DNA of 64,000 nt from Arthrobacter sp. AFG7.2 (lineage in GTDB: Bacteria > Actinomycetota > Actinomycetes > Actinomycetales > Micrococcaceae), in NCBI RefSeq assembly GCF_002892835.1, contig NZ_PJMB01000006.1:62001-126000 (forward strand), in the 5' to 3' direction. This document shows positions 1 to 9,291 of the stretch, in pieces. A program made the position numbers and the translations under genes. The stretch's first letter is position 1. Every line of letters starts with the position of its first letter. The notes beneath the pieces are model-generated. The model was not told where the DNA came from, ran no database searches, and saw nothing but the letters and a program-made list of their open reading frames with translations.

Positions 1-948
1 GGAGATCAGCCCGGCTTCCTCGGCCAACGGAATGAACTCGTCGGGCATGATGAAGCCGCGTGTGGGGTGGTTCCAGCGCACCAGCGCCTCCACACCTTCA
101 ATCCGTCCGGTGGCCAGCTCCACCACGGGCTGGTAATGGAGCGTCAGTCCGCCGTCCTTGATGGTGGCACGCAGGTCCTCCACCAGCTGGCTGCGGAGCC
201 TGCGGACCAGCAGGAGCCCTGGCTCGAAGCGGTGCAGCCGGTTCTGGCCTTCAGCCTTCGAGGCATACATGGCGACGTCGGCCTCCATCAGCATGTCCTC
301 GGGCGTCTTGCCGGCGATGCCTGCACTTAGTCCGATGCTCGCACCGCAGCGCACGGTGCGGCCGGGCAGTTCCACGGGCTGGCCCAGGGCCGCCAAAATG
401 CGGTGCCCCACAATGCTTGCCTGGTCCGGGGAGGCCGAAGGCAGGACGATGGCGAACTCGTCCCCGCCGAGGCGGGCAACAACGTCGCTGTCGCGGACGG
501 CACCGCGGATCCTTTCCCCCACAGTGACCAGCACATGGTCTCCCGCAGTGTGGCCCAGGCTGTCATTGATGGATTTGAATGCGTCCAGATCCATTAACAG
601 GAGCACCGGGCCCTCACCTGAACCGCGTCCGGAATCTTTGCTGAGCGCGGCCTTCAAAGCATCAATCAAGGCAGAGCGGTTCGCCAGGCCCGTGAGCGGA
701 TCCTGCATTGCCATCTTCTGCATTTCCAGATGGGCTTCGTGCAGGAGCTGGGTCCGGACCTGCACCCGCTGTTCGAGCTCTTCGTAGATGATCTGCAGAT
801 CCTCGGCGAGCAGGTTGGTGCCCATGATGATCGCGTCGAGCTCGTCGCGCGCCGGGGACACCTCGATCCGGGAGCTGAGGTCGCCGGATGCCAGCCGGAC
901 AATGCCTTCCAGGAGCCGGGAGAGCCGCGGGTCGTTATCCGCAAACAT
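1..948 (-). CDS. GGDEF-EAL cyclic-di-GMP protein, C-terminus cut by window edge
   Basis: Diguanylate cyclase/phosphodiesterase-type protein; 316 codons are present and it continues beyond base 1. Reading from ATG at 948, a short N-terminal helical part with HAMP-like character leads into a GGDEF domain with an intact RLGGDEF active-site motif. The start of an EAL domain follows ([20 protein letters not shown], then WNHP). GGDEF domains make c-di-GMP and EAL domains hydrolyse it; which activity dominates cannot be judged because the catalytic EAL residues lie mostly outside the window. The start is chosen because an AGGA lies about 10 bases upstream and an earlier ATG soon meets a stop. It lies 18 bases behind the histidine kinase, so the two are probably one operon and signalling unit. 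Confidence 0.9.
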   Translation of the reverse strand, partial: MFADNDPRLSRLLEGIVRLASGDLSSRIEVSPARDELDAIIMGTNLLAEDLQIIYEELEQRVQVRTQLLHEAHLEMQKMAMQDPLTGLANRSALIDALKAALSKDSGRGSGEGPVLLLMDLDAFKSINDSLGHTAGDHVLVTVGERIRGAVRDSDVVARLGGDEFAIVLPSASPDQASIVGHRILAALGQPVELPGRTVRCGASIGLSAGIAGKTPEDMLMEADVAMYASKAEGQNRLHRFEPGLLLVRRLRSQLVEDLRATIKDGGLTLHYQPVVELATGRIEGVEALVRWNHPTRGFIMPDEFIPLAEEAGLIS

Positions 949-966
949 CGTATTCCTGCATGGTGC

Positions 967-2610
967 TCAGTTTTCCCGGCTGCGGTGGATATCGAGGGGG
1001 AGGCTGACTGTGACTGTCGTGCCGGTGCCGAGGGTGGAAGAGACATCTATCCGGCCGCCGTGGCGGGAAACAATGTCCTTGGTGATGGCCAGCCCCAGGC
1101 CGGTCCCGGGGATGGCGCCGGCCATGGCGTTGGAGGCCCGGTAGAACCGGGTGAAGACGTGGTCGATCTCGTCGCTGGAGATACCGATGCCGTTGTCCGC
1201 TACACGGACCGTAGCCCAGCGGGAACCGTCAGCGTCCGCATGGGACTGGCTGCCCACGTCGATCCGCCCACCGCTCGGAGTGAACTTGATGGCGTTGGAA
1301 ACCAGGTTGGTGAAGACCTGTTGCAGCTGGACCTCGTCGGCGAGGATCTCCGGATCCTCCGGGACCGGCTCCACGGCAATGGTTACGTTTTGCAGTGTGG
1401 CCAGCGGACGAAGCGCGGCCGCGACAAGGTCCAGGGTCTGGCCCAGCCGCACTGGGGTGAGATGCATCAGGCTGTCATCGAGGCCATTGCGTGAGACGCT
1501 CAGCATGTCTTCGATGAGGATCCTGAGACGCTCAGTGTTCCGGACCACGATGTCCAGCATCTGGTGCATCTCGGGTGACACGGGCTGCTCGGTGCTTTCC
1601 TGGATCATGTCCAGATAGGCCATGATGGACGTCAGTGGCGTCCTCAGCTCGTGGTTCACCGTCGCCAGGAAATCCGTTTTGGCTTTATCGAGCTGCTGCA
1701 GCTGCTTCACGACCTGCTGCTGGCTGCTGATCAGGTGGCTCTGGATCAGCCCGTGCGCCGTGTTGCCCGCCACGTGCTGGATGAGCCCCAGCTCGGTGCC
1801 GGACCACGTCCGCTGCTCATCGAGCATCACTATCCAGATGATGCCCAGGGAGGTGCTGCCCTCGCCCATGGGCACTGCCAGGGCTGAGGCGGCGTTGGCG
1901 ATGCCAGGTGCAGGAGCCCCGCCCGCCGCCGGCTCCTCCGTTCCGCCTGTGGACAATGTCCCCGCTTCGGCCCACAGCCGGTCAGCAGTCTGCCGCTCAT
2001 ACTGGTCGTCCGGAAAGGCCTGCCCGGGCAGCGGATCAAGGCCCGTCCTGCTCCAGGCGGCGTTAATCCGGGGAACCCGGGTGTCCTCGAAAGTGGACAG
2101 CAGGACGTGGTCGGCCTTGAAAGTCCGGCCGAAGCCGGCCACAACCAGGCGCGCGATCTCCTGGGGGTCGTTGGTTGCCCGAACCGCGGCGGATACAAGC
2201 CGAAGCTGTTCCCGAAGCGCTTCGGTTTCCTCCCTCGCGGCTTTGCGCCGGGCCACCTGGTCGACCAGGACAGCGGTCCGGTGGACCAGTTCCCTGGGCG
2301 GCGGCGGCTTGGCGATGCAGTCGTGGATTCCGGAGGGCGTGACGGCCGCCAGCTCCGCAGGATTGTCCAAATCGACCACCACAAGGACCGGCGCGGCCGC
2401 GTCAACCCCGGAGAGGGACGCGTCAACCACAATGACGGAAGGGTGGGAGGCGTCCACTGCCGCAGCGAGTTCGGCAGCGTCCCCGGCGCAGAGGACGCTG
2501 TAGCCGGCATCCCGCAGGATCCTTGCATACGATGCCAGCCGCCCGCCGTCGGGATCTCCCACGACGGCGGTGCGCGGCGCGCGCAGGCCACTCGGCGTTT
2601 CAGCCGCCAC
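967..2610 (-). CDS. Receiver-GAF sensor histidine kinase
   Basis: 547-residue GTG-start kinase. Residues about 14-110 resemble a response-regulator receiver: a phospho-acceptor-like Asp63 in VIVVDASLSG and Lys101 in IAKPPP are kept, but the usual Thr/Ser switch position is a Val run, so it may be degenerate. A GAF-like segment covers about 140-295. HisKA has the H-box NHELRTPL with His320, and the HATPase domain carries an N-box (NLVSNAIKF) and G-boxes (DNGIGI, GTGLGLAI). There are no membrane segments, so it should be cytoplasmic. A purine-rich ribosome site (GGGAGGGAAGG) precedes the start. Its immediate downstream partner is the GGDEF-EAL protein; no separate response regulator is adjacent. 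Confidence 0.9.
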   Translation of the reverse strand: MAAETPSGLRAPRTAVVGDPDGGRLASYARILRDAGYSVLCAGDAAELAAAVDASHPSVIVVDASLSGVDAAAPVLVVVDLDNPAELAAVTPSGIHDCIAKPPPPRELVHRTAVLVDQVARRKAAREETEALREQLRLVSAAVRATNDPQEIARLVVAGFGRTFKADHVLLSTFEDTRVPRINAAWSRTGLDPLPGQAFPDDQYERQTADRLWAEAGTLSTGGTEEPAAGGAPAPGIANAASALAVPMGEGSTSLGIIWIVMLDEQRTWSGTELGLIQHVAGNTAHGLIQSHLISSQQQVVKQLQQLDKAKTDFLATVNHELRTPLTSIMAYLDMIQESTEQPVSPEMHQMLDIVVRNTERLRILIEDMLSVSRNGLDDSLMHLTPVRLGQTLDLVAAALRPLATLQNVTIAVEPVPEDPEILADEVQLQQVFTNLVSNAIKFTPSGGRIDVGSQSHADADGSRWATVRVADNGIGISSDEIDHVFTRFYRASNAMAGAIPGTGLGLAITKDIVSRHGGRIDVSSTLGTGTTVTVSLPLDIHRSREN

Positions 2611-2806
2611 AGTGCCCCCTTCCCTCCCAGTTGACTACATTGTATGGCTGCCGCCGGCGTGCGGGCGGCGAGAATCGGGACGTGAAGTGTGGAGCCGGGT
2701 CCGGCGTCCGGCCGCGGCGGGTGGGAAGACCGGGAACGGAAGACATGCCGGCGCAATAATGCAGCGGGAGCGCTGCCCCGGATCGGCCTGCACCTATATT
2801 TGATCC

Positions 2807-3649
2807 GTGCCCTCCCCAGTGAACTTTCCGGCCGTAAAGACTCTGCGATCAACCCTGCAGAAGTACTTGCTGATCCCCAGGCTCATCGGCCTCTCCCGTT
2901 CTGCTCCCAAGGACCGGCCGCTGGCCTGGGACACCTACTGGGCCGGTATCCGCGGAAGGGGCGCCGGCAGCGGAATTCTTTGGGACTCCGGCACGGACAA
3001 TGAGTTCCTTGGCTACAGGGACGTGCTGCTCCGTTACCTGGACCGCGAACTCCCCGTTGTGGACGTGGGCTGCGGACACGGCCGCTTCACCAGGGCCCTG
3101 GCCGGCGTCTTTCCCCAGGCCATCGGTGTGGACATTTCCGGGCATGCCGTAGCCCACGCCGGCGCGCACAGTTCATCCCGTGGTTCCCATGGCGCAGCCG
3201 GCAGCATCCGGTACGCGGCGCGGGACATGACTGTTCCGGGCGCGGCCAGGGAGCTGGCGGGCCAGGGTGATGCGAATGTCTTCATCCGGGGCGTTCTCCA
3301 TGTCCTGGATGAGGCGGACAGGGCAGCCCTGGTGGAGAACGTGAGGCTGCTGGCGGGAAGCCGGGGCACCGTGTTCCTGGCGGAAACAAATTTCCAGGGC
3401 AACCCTGTGGAGTACGTCTCCCTCCTTGGCGCAACAACCCAAAGCATTCCGGCGCCGCTTGAAATGGCAATCCGCGGGCTGCCCATGCCCGGCCACTTCG
3501 GCCCGCAGGAGCGCGCGCTGGCCTTCCCGGCTGAGGCCTGGGAACTGTTGGAAGACGGCGACGTGGCCATCGAAACCCACCCGCTGACCGGGGTGGCAGG
3601 GCAGAGCCAGGTCCCCGGATACTTTGCGGTGCTGCGCCCTCAGGGTTAG
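2807..3649 (+). CDS. Class I SAM-dependent methyltransferase
   Basis: 280 residues from a GTG start. SAM-binding motif I is clear (VVDVGCGHGRFTRAL, residues about 84-98), followed by the acidic end of strand 2 (AIGVDISGHA) and a later FIRGVLHVL segment. The fold resembles the thiopurine methyltransferase/UbiE-like group, but the substrate cannot be read from the sequence. It is transcribed alone, divergent from the histidine kinase, with a 196-base gap between the two. Substrate unknown. Confidence 0.85.
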   Translation: MPSPVNFPAVKTLRSTLQKYLLIPRLIGLSRSAPKDRPLAWDTYWAGIRGRGAGSGILWDSGTDNEFLGYRDVLLRYLDRELPVVDVGCGHGRFTRALAGVFPQAIGVDISGHAVAHAGAHSSSRGSHGAAGSIRYAARDMTVPGAARELAGQGDANVFIRGVLHVLDEADRAALVENVRLLAGSRGTVFLAETNFQGNPVEYVSLLGATTQSIPAPLEMAIRGLPMPGHFGPQERALAFPAEAWELLEDGDVAIETHPLTGVAGQSQVPGYFAVLRPQG

Positions 3650-3713
3650 CGGCTGTCCCCTGTCCGTACCCTGCATATACCCACAGTTGTTCCGCAAGGT
3701 GCTGCCAAAACCC

Positions 3714-3757
3714 TTGACACGGGTGCCGGTCCGGAGGCTACATAATAAGTAGACTTA
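3714..3757 (+). promoter_or_regulatory. Promoter with TAAGTAGACTTA palindrome
   Basis: A consensus-like -35 TTGACA (3714-3719) is followed, at 19-21 bases, by an AT-rich TACATAAT. Overlapping its end is an imperfect palindrome TAAGTAGACTTA (3746-3757) that ends 31 bases before the GTG start of the next gene. Similar palindromes lie at 7835, 21026 and 23998. Confidence 0.55.
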
Positions 3758-3788
3758 CTAGTTATGGCCCTGGGGAAAGGATGCCGCC

Positions 3789-4238
3789 GTGGCGCAGGAC
3801 AAGGGCAACAGGTCCCGTGAAGCTGACGCGGGCGCAGACGTGGATGACCTGGGTCCTGGCCCCGATGACGGCAAGGTCCGCACTGGTCCCGAGTCTTCAA
3901 AATCCCTCAAATATTCACAGGAGGTCACCTCAACGGAGGACGAACCCGAGCGCGAGGGCCGGAGCCTGGCCACCACGCACCACGAAGTGATCCGGCAGTG
4001 GGCCGAAGAGCGCGACGGCGTTCCGGCCACCGTGGAAGGCACCGAGCACGGTGACCATCTGGGCGTGCTGCGGATCGACTTTGGCGGTGAAGACGACAAG
4101 CTCCGCCACATCAGCTGGGAGGAATGGTTTGAAACCTTCGACTCCCGCGGGCTGAACTTCATCTATCAGGAACAACGCAGCGACGGGCGGCAATCAAACT
4201 TCTTTCGGCTGGAAAATCCCGGCCGGGAAGACGCCTGA
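3789..4238 (+). CDS. Small conserved stress-type protein, function unknown
   Basis: 149 residues, GTG start. The first half is hydrophilic and probably disordered (many Asp, Glu, Lys, Ser). From about residue 65 there is a compact conserved-looking module containing TTHHEVIRQWAEER, GVLRIDF, ISWEEWFETF and a final Gln/Ser-Asn-Phe-Phe-Arg-Leu motif. I recognise this C-terminal module as a small uncharacterised domain found in many bacteria, usually as a stand-alone protein of about 80-100 residues. No enzymatic motif is visible. The TAAGTAGACTTA-type promoter upstream is shared with other small stress-like genes of the window. Confidence 0.75.
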   Translation: MAQDKGNRSREADAGADVDDLGPGPDDGKVRTGPESSKSLKYSQEVTSTEDEPEREGRSLATTHHEVIRQWAEERDGVPATVEGTEHGDHLGVLRIDFGGEDDKLRHISWEEWFETFDSRGLNFIYQEQRSDGRQSNFFRLENPGREDA

Positions 4239-4331
4239 AGCCGCAACCCTCCAGTAGCGGACCCCAGCACCGGACCAATACAAGCCGGCGCAGCTCCGCT
4301 ACCGGCGGACGTGAAACGTACAGGACCTACC

Positions 4332-4751
4332 ATGCGCAAACTCATTCCCTCGGGAACCCTCCGCACCATGCTGCTGCCCCCCACCTACGGCCAGCACGTC
4401 ACGCATTCCACGGAGTTCACCGTTCTCTCGGTCGAAATCTGGGCCACCGGACTGGTGGTCAATATCCATCTGGCCTCCGATGGCGGCCCGGAGCCACGAA
4501 TCATCCTCCAGGACCACTTCGGCACGGAATATTCCTTCCGTGAGTCTGCGACGGTGGGGTCCCGCAACCTGCAGACGTTCACGCCGTCGGTGCCTCCCGG
4601 TACCAGGAGCCTGACAGTGCGGTCCGCCGATGATCCGGACGGCCGCCCGGTGGTGACCTTTGCCGTGCCGTTGATGGCGGTGCCTGATGAATCCCGCTCC
4701 CCGCAGGACGGAAACTACCAGGAATCGCGGGAACTCCGCCGCCCGGCCTGA
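4332..4751 (+). CDS. Hypothetical protein
   Basis: 139 residues from ATG 4332, which has ACAGGA about 9 bases upstream; an in-frame GTG at 4311 would add seven residues. The sequence reads as an all-beta domain (alternating hydrophobic strands such as FTVLSVEIWATGLVVNIHL and VVTFAVPL) with a disordered C-terminal tail. I do not recognise a family. It lies between the preceding stress-type gene and a short-chain dehydrogenase on the same strand. Confidence 0.65.
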   Translation: MRKLIPSGTLRTMLLPPTYGQHVTHSTEFTVLSVEIWATGLVVNIHLASDGGPEPRIILQDHFGTEYSFRESATVGSRNLQTFTPSVPPGTRSLTVRSADDPDGRPVVTFAVPLMAVPDESRSPQDGNYQESRELRRPA

Positions 4752-4814
4752 CCCGCAACACAGCCTCATCTTCCGTAACGTGATGCCCGCTCCAACCGAC
4801 CGAAAGGCTGCCCC

Positions 4815-5624
4815 ATGCAGGACACCGCAGAATTCGCCCCAAGCACCGCCATCGTGACCGCATCCGACTCCGGCATAGGGAAGGCAACCGCCGTCGCCCT
4901 CGCCCGGGCAGGAATGGATGTCGGTGTCACCTGGCACTCGGATAAGGCGGGGGCCGAGGACACCGCCGAGGAAATCCGCCAGCTGGGCCGCAGGGCCGTG
5001 GTGCGGCAACTGGACACGACGGAGCTGCGGGCAGCCGCTGCCGTAATCGACGAACTGGCGGACGAGCTGGGCGGAGTTGACGTCTTCGTCAACAATGCCG
5101 GCACCGGTGACGGGACCAAATTCCTGGACCTGGAGATCGACACCTGGATGCAAACCCTGGACACCAACCTGAACGGGGCGTTTGTTTGCCTCCAGGCGGC
5201 CGCCCGGCGGATGGTCAAGGCGGGCAGGGGCGGCCGGCTGATCGCCGTCACCAGCGTGCACGAATTTCAGCCCAGGGTCGGGTCTTCCGCATACGACGCG
5301 TCCAAGCATGGCCTGGGCGGGTTGATGAAGACCCTGGCCCTCGAGCTGGGGGAGTACGGGATTACGGCCAACAGCGTGGCTCCGGGCGAGATCGCCACCC
5401 CGATGACCGGCCAGGACAATGAAGACCCCACCACGAAGGACAGGCCGGGCGTTCCGCTCGGACGGCCGGGCAATGCCTGGGAAATCGCAGCGGTCATTGC
5501 GTTTCTGGCTTCACCCGCCGCCAGCTACGTCAACGGGGCCTCCTGGCCCGTGGACGGCGGCATGCTGCAGATGGGTCCGCAGGCAGGCTCGCACATCACC
5601 AGCAACGAGTGGCGCGAGGCGTAG
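4815..5624 (+). CDS. Short-chain dehydrogenase/reductase, YohF-like
   Basis: 269 residues, classical SDR. It has the cofactor motif TASDSGIGKA (residues 15-24), NNAG (93-96), and the catalytic set Ser147, Tyr160 and Lys164 (YDASK). The stretch VTWHSDKAGAEDTAEEI and the TSVHEFQP segment closely resemble E. coli YohF, an acetoin/diacetyl-reductase-like SDR. The substrate is unproven. An AAAGGC precedes the ATG. It sits in a run of plus-strand genes of accessory character. Confidence 0.9.
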   Translation: MQDTAEFAPSTAIVTASDSGIGKATAVALARAGMDVGVTWHSDKAGAEDTAEEIRQLGRRAVVRQLDTTELRAAAAVIDELADELGGVDVFVNNAGTGDGTKFLDLEIDTWMQTLDTNLNGAFVCLQAAARRMVKAGRGGRLIAVTSVHEFQPRVGSSAYDASKHGLGGLMKTLALELGEYGITANSVAPGEIATPMTGQDNEDPTTKDRPGVPLGRPGNAWEIAAVIAFLASPAASYVNGASWPVDGGMLQMGPQAGSHITSNEWREA

Positions 5625-5725
5625 CCCGGGGCCGGAGGCGCTGACGCGTCCGGCCGGGGCTAATGGATGTCCGCATAGCGGATTTGGCAAGCGCTTTCCC
5701 GCGCGCTGCTGGCATGATGGAGCGC

Positions 5726-6847
5726 ATGCGCATTCTTATTGCTCCGGATAAGTTCAAGGGTTCCCTGACCGCGGCCGAGGCCGCCGCCGCCATTGCCGAA
5801 GGCGCACTGCGCGTATACCCCGACGCCGTCGCCACCCAGTTCCCCATCGCCGACGGCGGTGAGGGCACCCTGGAAGCGGCGGTGGCCGCCGGCTATGAGG
5901 AGCACATCAACGCCGTTGTAGGCCCCATCCTTGCGCCGCTTGGTGCTGCCTGGGCCACCAGGAAAGACGACGGCAACGTTGCCGCCGTGATCGAGACGGC
6001 CCAGGCGTCCGGCCTCGCGGACATGGAGCCCACCCCGGCCAATGCGCTCCGTGCCCACAGCTATGGCTGTGGACAGCTCATCGCGGCGGCGCTGGACGCG
6101 GGTGCCACCGAGATCGTGCTGGGGCTCGGCGGATCGGCCATGACCGACGGCGGCAGCGGCGCCCTGCGCGCCCTCGGGCTGAAGCCGCTCGACTCGGCCG
6201 GAAACGTGGTGCCCCTGGGCGGCGGCTCGCTCGCCGACGTCGTGGCACTGGACACCAGCGGGCTGGACCCGCGGCTTGCCGCCACCACCTTCCGCATCGC
6301 CGTCGATGTACGCAACCCGCTCTACGGGAACCTGGGCGCGGCGCACGTCTTCGCCCCGCAGAAGGGTGCCGACCCGGACGCCGTGGAACTGCTCGACGCC
6401 GGCCTTCGCAACTGGGCATCGGTGCTCCGTACCGCCACCGGCCGGGACGTCAATGTCCCCGGGGCCGGGGCTGCAGGCGGCTTCCCGGCGTCGTTCCTTG
6501 CCTTCACCGATGCCACGCTGGAAGGCGGGTTCGCGTTGGTTGCCGGACTTACCGGCCTGGCCGCGCAGCTCAGTGAGGCCGACCTGGTGATCACCGGGGA
6601 AGGATCCCTGGACTCGCAGTCACTGACCGGTAAGGCGCCCATTGCGCTCGCTGACGCTGCCCGGGACCGGGGCATTCCGGTGATTGTGGTGGCCGGCAGG
6701 ATCCTGGTCACGCCGGAGGACCTTGCCGGGCACGGGGTGGTGGCGGCCGCGCAACTGCTGGACGTGGCACCCAGCCCGGAGGACGCCGTCGCACACGCCG
6801 CCAAGTACCTGGCCTGGGCAACAAGCCAGGTACTCGAGGGCGCGTAA
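5726..6847 (+). CDS. glxK: Glycerate kinase
   Basis: 373 residues, the usual length for type I glycerate kinases (GarK/GlxK family), which phosphorylate D-glycerate with ATP. The N-terminus MRILIAPDKFKGSLTA is the family signature; further typical stretches are PIADGGEGT, GLGGSAMTDGG, GAAGG and LVITGEGSLDSQSLTGKAP. ATG 5726 is preferred over upstream in-frame ATGs at 5714 and 5717 because it matches the family start and has GGAG just upstream. It stands alone, without a glyoxylate-pathway neighbour; the next gene is convergent. Confidence 0.93.
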   Translation: MRILIAPDKFKGSLTAAEAAAAIAEGALRVYPDAVATQFPIADGGEGTLEAAVAAGYEEHINAVVGPILAPLGAAWATRKDDGNVAAVIETAQASGLADMEPTPANALRAHSYGCGQLIAAALDAGATEIVLGLGGSAMTDGGSGALRALGLKPLDSAGNVVPLGGGSLADVVALDTSGLDPRLAATTFRIAVDVRNPLYGNLGAAHVFAPQKGADPDAVELLDAGLRNWASVLRTATGRDVNVPGAGAAGGFPASFLAFTDATLEGGFALVAGLTGLAAQLSEADLVITGEGSLDSQSLTGKAPIALADAARDRGIPVIVVAGRILVTPEDLAGHGVVAAAQLLDVAPSPEDAVAHAAKYLAWATSQVLEGA

Positions 6848-6851
6848 GAAC

Positions 6852-7196
6852 CTAGACGATGGTGGTGTTGCGGCGCCGCCGCCAGATCAGCACCACAATC
6901 AGTGTGGCCAAGGCGATCCCGCCAATGACCCAAGGCGCAAAGTTGACCCTGGTGGACTCGTTTTGAGCTGATTCGCCGGTCCCTGGGTTGGCAGGGCCGG
7001 TGGAAGCGGTATCCCCGGGAGACGGCGTGGGAGATACGGCCGTCATGGCCCACGCCCCTCCTGAGGATCCCGTACCCGATTCCATTGCGGCTGGTGCAGG
7101 GCCCGCCGCGGGGGTGGCGTGTGCCGTCCCCAGCGAGAGCGCAGGCGCGGAGATCAGCAGCAGGGCAAAAAGGGCAGTTCTCAGGATCTTTCGCAT
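6852..7196 (-). CDS. Secreted, C-terminally membrane-anchored hypothetical protein
   Basis: 114 residues from ATG 7196, which has GAAAGGAAAA upstream. It has an N-terminal signal peptide (MRKILRTALFALLLISAPAL, cleavage likely after AHA), a Pro/Gly/Ser/Thr-rich linker, and a C-terminal transmembrane helix (APWVIGGIALATLIVVLIW) followed by an Arg-rich stop-transfer tail. Without an LPXTG motif it is probably a single-pass surface protein rather than a sortase substrate. It is 25 bases behind the DUF6328 gene and likely co-transcribed. Confidence 0.7.
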   Translation of the reverse strand: MRKILRTALFALLLISAPALSLGTAHATPAAGPAPAAMESGTGSSGGAWAMTAVSPTPSPGDTASTGPANPGTGESAQNESTRVNFAPWVIGGIALATLIVVLIWRRRRNTTIV

Positions 7197-7221
7197 ACGG
7201 TTTTCCTTTCGTAGGGCATTG

Positions 7222-7743
7222 TCATTCCTGCCGGGGGCCGGAGGAGCCTGTTCCGGCAACGGCGCGCTTGTTCAGGTGGATGGGAACATAGACCAGAAGG
7301 ACCAGCATGACCGCCATCAACGCTCCGCCGGCAGTAAGCCCCGCCTGGCGCCCCGCGGTCACATCGAAAACCAGGGCCGCAGTACCTGCACTGAGCAGCG
7401 CGATTCCGGCGAGCGTGATCTTGGCGATGGTGTCCCCGCTGGACACCAGGGTTTCCTTGAGCCGCTTACGGAAAAGCCGCCGGTGCACGCTGACCGGCAG
7501 GAGGATGAGCGCGGTAGTCAGCGCGGCGATCACCACGTTGGTCAGGTAAAGCCCAATCTGGAAATCGTCGAGGTCCTCAAACCGTTCCTGGAAGGGGAGC
7601 GTCAGGAGGAAGCCGGCGAGGATCTGGACGCCCATCTGCAGCACGCGCATCTCCTGCAGCAGTTCGGCCCAGTTACGGTCCAGCTGTTCCTCACGGGTCT
7701 CGTTCCTTCCCGTTCTGCCCGTGTAATCCTCAACCTCGGACAT
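7222..7743 (-). CDS. DUF6328 family membrane protein
   Basis: 173 residues. The N-terminus is charged (ending NWAELLQEMRVLQMGVQ), followed by about four hydrophobic helices (GFLLTLPF; LTNVVIAALTTALILLP; ITLAGIALLSAGTAALVF; GGALMAVMLVLLVYVP). The LLxExRVxQxGxQ-type start followed by a LPF/RF motif is typical of the uncharacterised DUF6328 family. A strong AAGGAG site precedes the ATG. The function of the family is unknown. Confidence 0.8.
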   Translation of the reverse strand: MSEVEDYTGRTGRNETREEQLDRNWAELLQEMRVLQMGVQILAGFLLTLPFQERFEDLDDFQIGLYLTNVVIAALTTALILLPVSVHRRLFRKRLKETLVSSGDTIAKITLAGIALLSAGTAALVFDVTAGRQAGLTAGGALMAVMLVLLVYVPIHLNKRAVAGTGSSGPRQE

Positions 7744-7834
7744 GTGGCTCTCCTTCCTCCTGCCGGCCTGGTCTCTGTTCTACTCTTCCCATACCCAAAA
7801 ACAAGGCCGGCGTTGCGCCATGGCCAGCATTTGA

Positions 7835-7846
7835 TAAGTTTACTGA
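7835..7846. promoter_or_regulatory. TAAGT-type imperfect palindrome in divergent promoter region
   Basis: TAAGTTTACTGA inside an AT-rich island (7830-7852) between the divergent DUF6328 and SDR genes. It is a weaker member of the palindrome series also found at 3746, 21026 and 23998. It lies about 90-105 bases from both start codons, so long leaders would be needed. Confidence 0.35.
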
Positions 7847-7950
7847 TTATTCCTTCCGAGCGGTGGACTTTGCTCCTCCGGCCGGGATAGCTTCGAAGAG
7901 CCGGTACATGGCGGAGCCCTTCGAAAACCGACACAGGGAGCAGGCGGACT

Positions 7951-8850
7951 ATGAGCGGGACAGACAAGCAGACAGACCAGCCAAAGGATCCCCGGGGCGG
8001 CTACCACTCGGGCCCGTTCCCGGAGCAGGAACAAAAGCAGCCCGGCCTCACAGCGCCCATGGAACCGAAGCCGGACCACGGGGAACTCAGCTACGAGGGA
8101 CACGGAAAACTGCAGGGAAAGGCGGCGCTGATCACCGGCGGCGACTCCGGAATCGGCAAGGCCGCCGCCATCGCCTTCGCACGTGAGGGCGCAGACGTGG
8201 CCATCTCCTACCTCCCGGAGGAGGAGGAAGACGCGCAGGACACGGCGGACTGGATCCGCAAGGCAGGCCAGCGCGTCCTCCTGTTTGCCGGAGACGGCCG
8301 GGAAGAGGAATTCAGCACCCGCATCGCAGAGGAAACAGCGGCTGAATTCGGGCGCCTGGACGTGGTGGTCCTGAACGCCGCGTACCAGAAGAACCGGGAA
8401 AGCCTGGAGTCGCTGCCCACCGAGGAATTCGACCGGGTTTTCAAGACAAACCTCTACTCCCTGCTTTGGACCGCGAGGGCCGCAGTGCCGCACTTGAAGG
8501 CCGGAGCGTCCATCATCACCACGGCGTCCATCCAGGCGTTCAACCCGTCGCCGGGACTGATCGACTATGCCATGACCAAGGCTGCCCAGGTGGCGTTCAC
8601 CAAAGCGCTGGCCCAGGAACTCGGACCCAAGGGTATCCGGGTGAACGCCGTAGCGCCGGGGCCAATTTGGACCCCACTGATTCCGGCCACTGAATGGCCG
8701 GAGAAGCTGCCAAAATTCGGCCAGGACACGCCGCTGGAACGCGCCGGCCAGCCGGCGGAACTCGCCGCCGCCTACGTGCTGCTGGCCTCCGAGGACGGCT
8801 CCTACATCTCCGGGGCAGTGCTACCGGTGACCGGCGGCAAAGGCCTCTAG
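7951..8850 (+). CDS. Short-chain dehydrogenase, general-stress YghA/GSP39 type
   Basis: 299 residues. A roughly 50-residue hydrophilic N-terminal extension (with PFPEQEQ, QPG and MEPKPDHGE) precedes a classical SDR domain with ITGGDSGIGKAAA, LNAA, Ser193, Tyr206 and Lys210 (YAMTK). This extension plus ITGGDSGIG is the signature of the B. subtilis general stress protein 39 / E. coli YghA group, whose natural substrates are poorly defined. It is followed at 46 bases by a small acidic protein with its own strong ribosome site, probably co-transcribed. Confidence 0.88.
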   Translation: MSGTDKQTDQPKDPRGGYHSGPFPEQEQKQPGLTAPMEPKPDHGELSYEGHGKLQGKAALITGGDSGIGKAAAIAFAREGADVAISYLPEEEEDAQDTADWIRKAGQRVLLFAGDGREEEFSTRIAEETAAEFGRLDVVVLNAAYQKNRESLESLPTEEFDRVFKTNLYSLLWTARAAVPHLKAGASIITTASIQAFNPSPGLIDYAMTKAAQVAFTKALAQELGPKGIRVNAVAPGPIWTPLIPATEWPEKLPKFGQDTPLERAGQPAELAAAYVLLASEDGSYISGAVLPVTGGKGL

Positions 8851-8896
8851 CGGTACAGCCAGAACAGTTTTATCCGAACGGACAACAGGAGGAACC

Positions 8897-9250
8897 ATGA
8901 CGCAGGAAAACCAGCACGCCCAGCCCGAAACGGACCCGGGCGGATACGGCACTCCCACTGCTGAGCAGGAGATGGGCGGAGCCCAGGCCTCCGCTGACGG
9001 CAGTGGCACGGACAGCGTCGGCACCAACGAGCCGCAGTCCAACACCAGCGAAGATCCTGTGCCCCGGGACGTGGACCTTCCCTCAAGCGCCGCCGAAATC
9101 GATGAGTCCAACGACGACTCCCAGGGGTCCGCTCCGGTTTCCTCCGAGCCCGGACAGGAAGCCACCGGAATTCCGGACGGCAGCGGCAACGACCTGCCGG
9201 AGGAGAAGTCACCGAACGACGACGGCGGCGAGAGCTTCGACGCCGGCTGA
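8897..9250 (+). CDS. Small acidic disordered protein
   Basis: 117 residues, very rich in Asp, Glu, Gly, Ser, Pro and Asn, with few hydrophobic residues, no Cys and no predicted helix-rich core. It is preceded by a textbook ribosome site (AACAGGAGGAACC ATG), so it is very likely translated. Position behind the stress-type SDR and before a strong hairpin suggests a two-gene transcript. The composition is hydrophilin-like; function unknown. Confidence 0.7.
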   Translation: MTQENQHAQPETDPGGYGTPTAEQEMGGAQASADGSGTDSVGTNEPQSNTSEDPVPRDVDLPSSAAEIDESNDDSQGSAPVSSEPGQEATGIPDGSGNDLPEEKSPNDDGGESFDAG

Positions 9251-9291
9251 CAAGTGCGTGCCGCCCTGAGGGGCAGCGCGGGGATTGTGTG

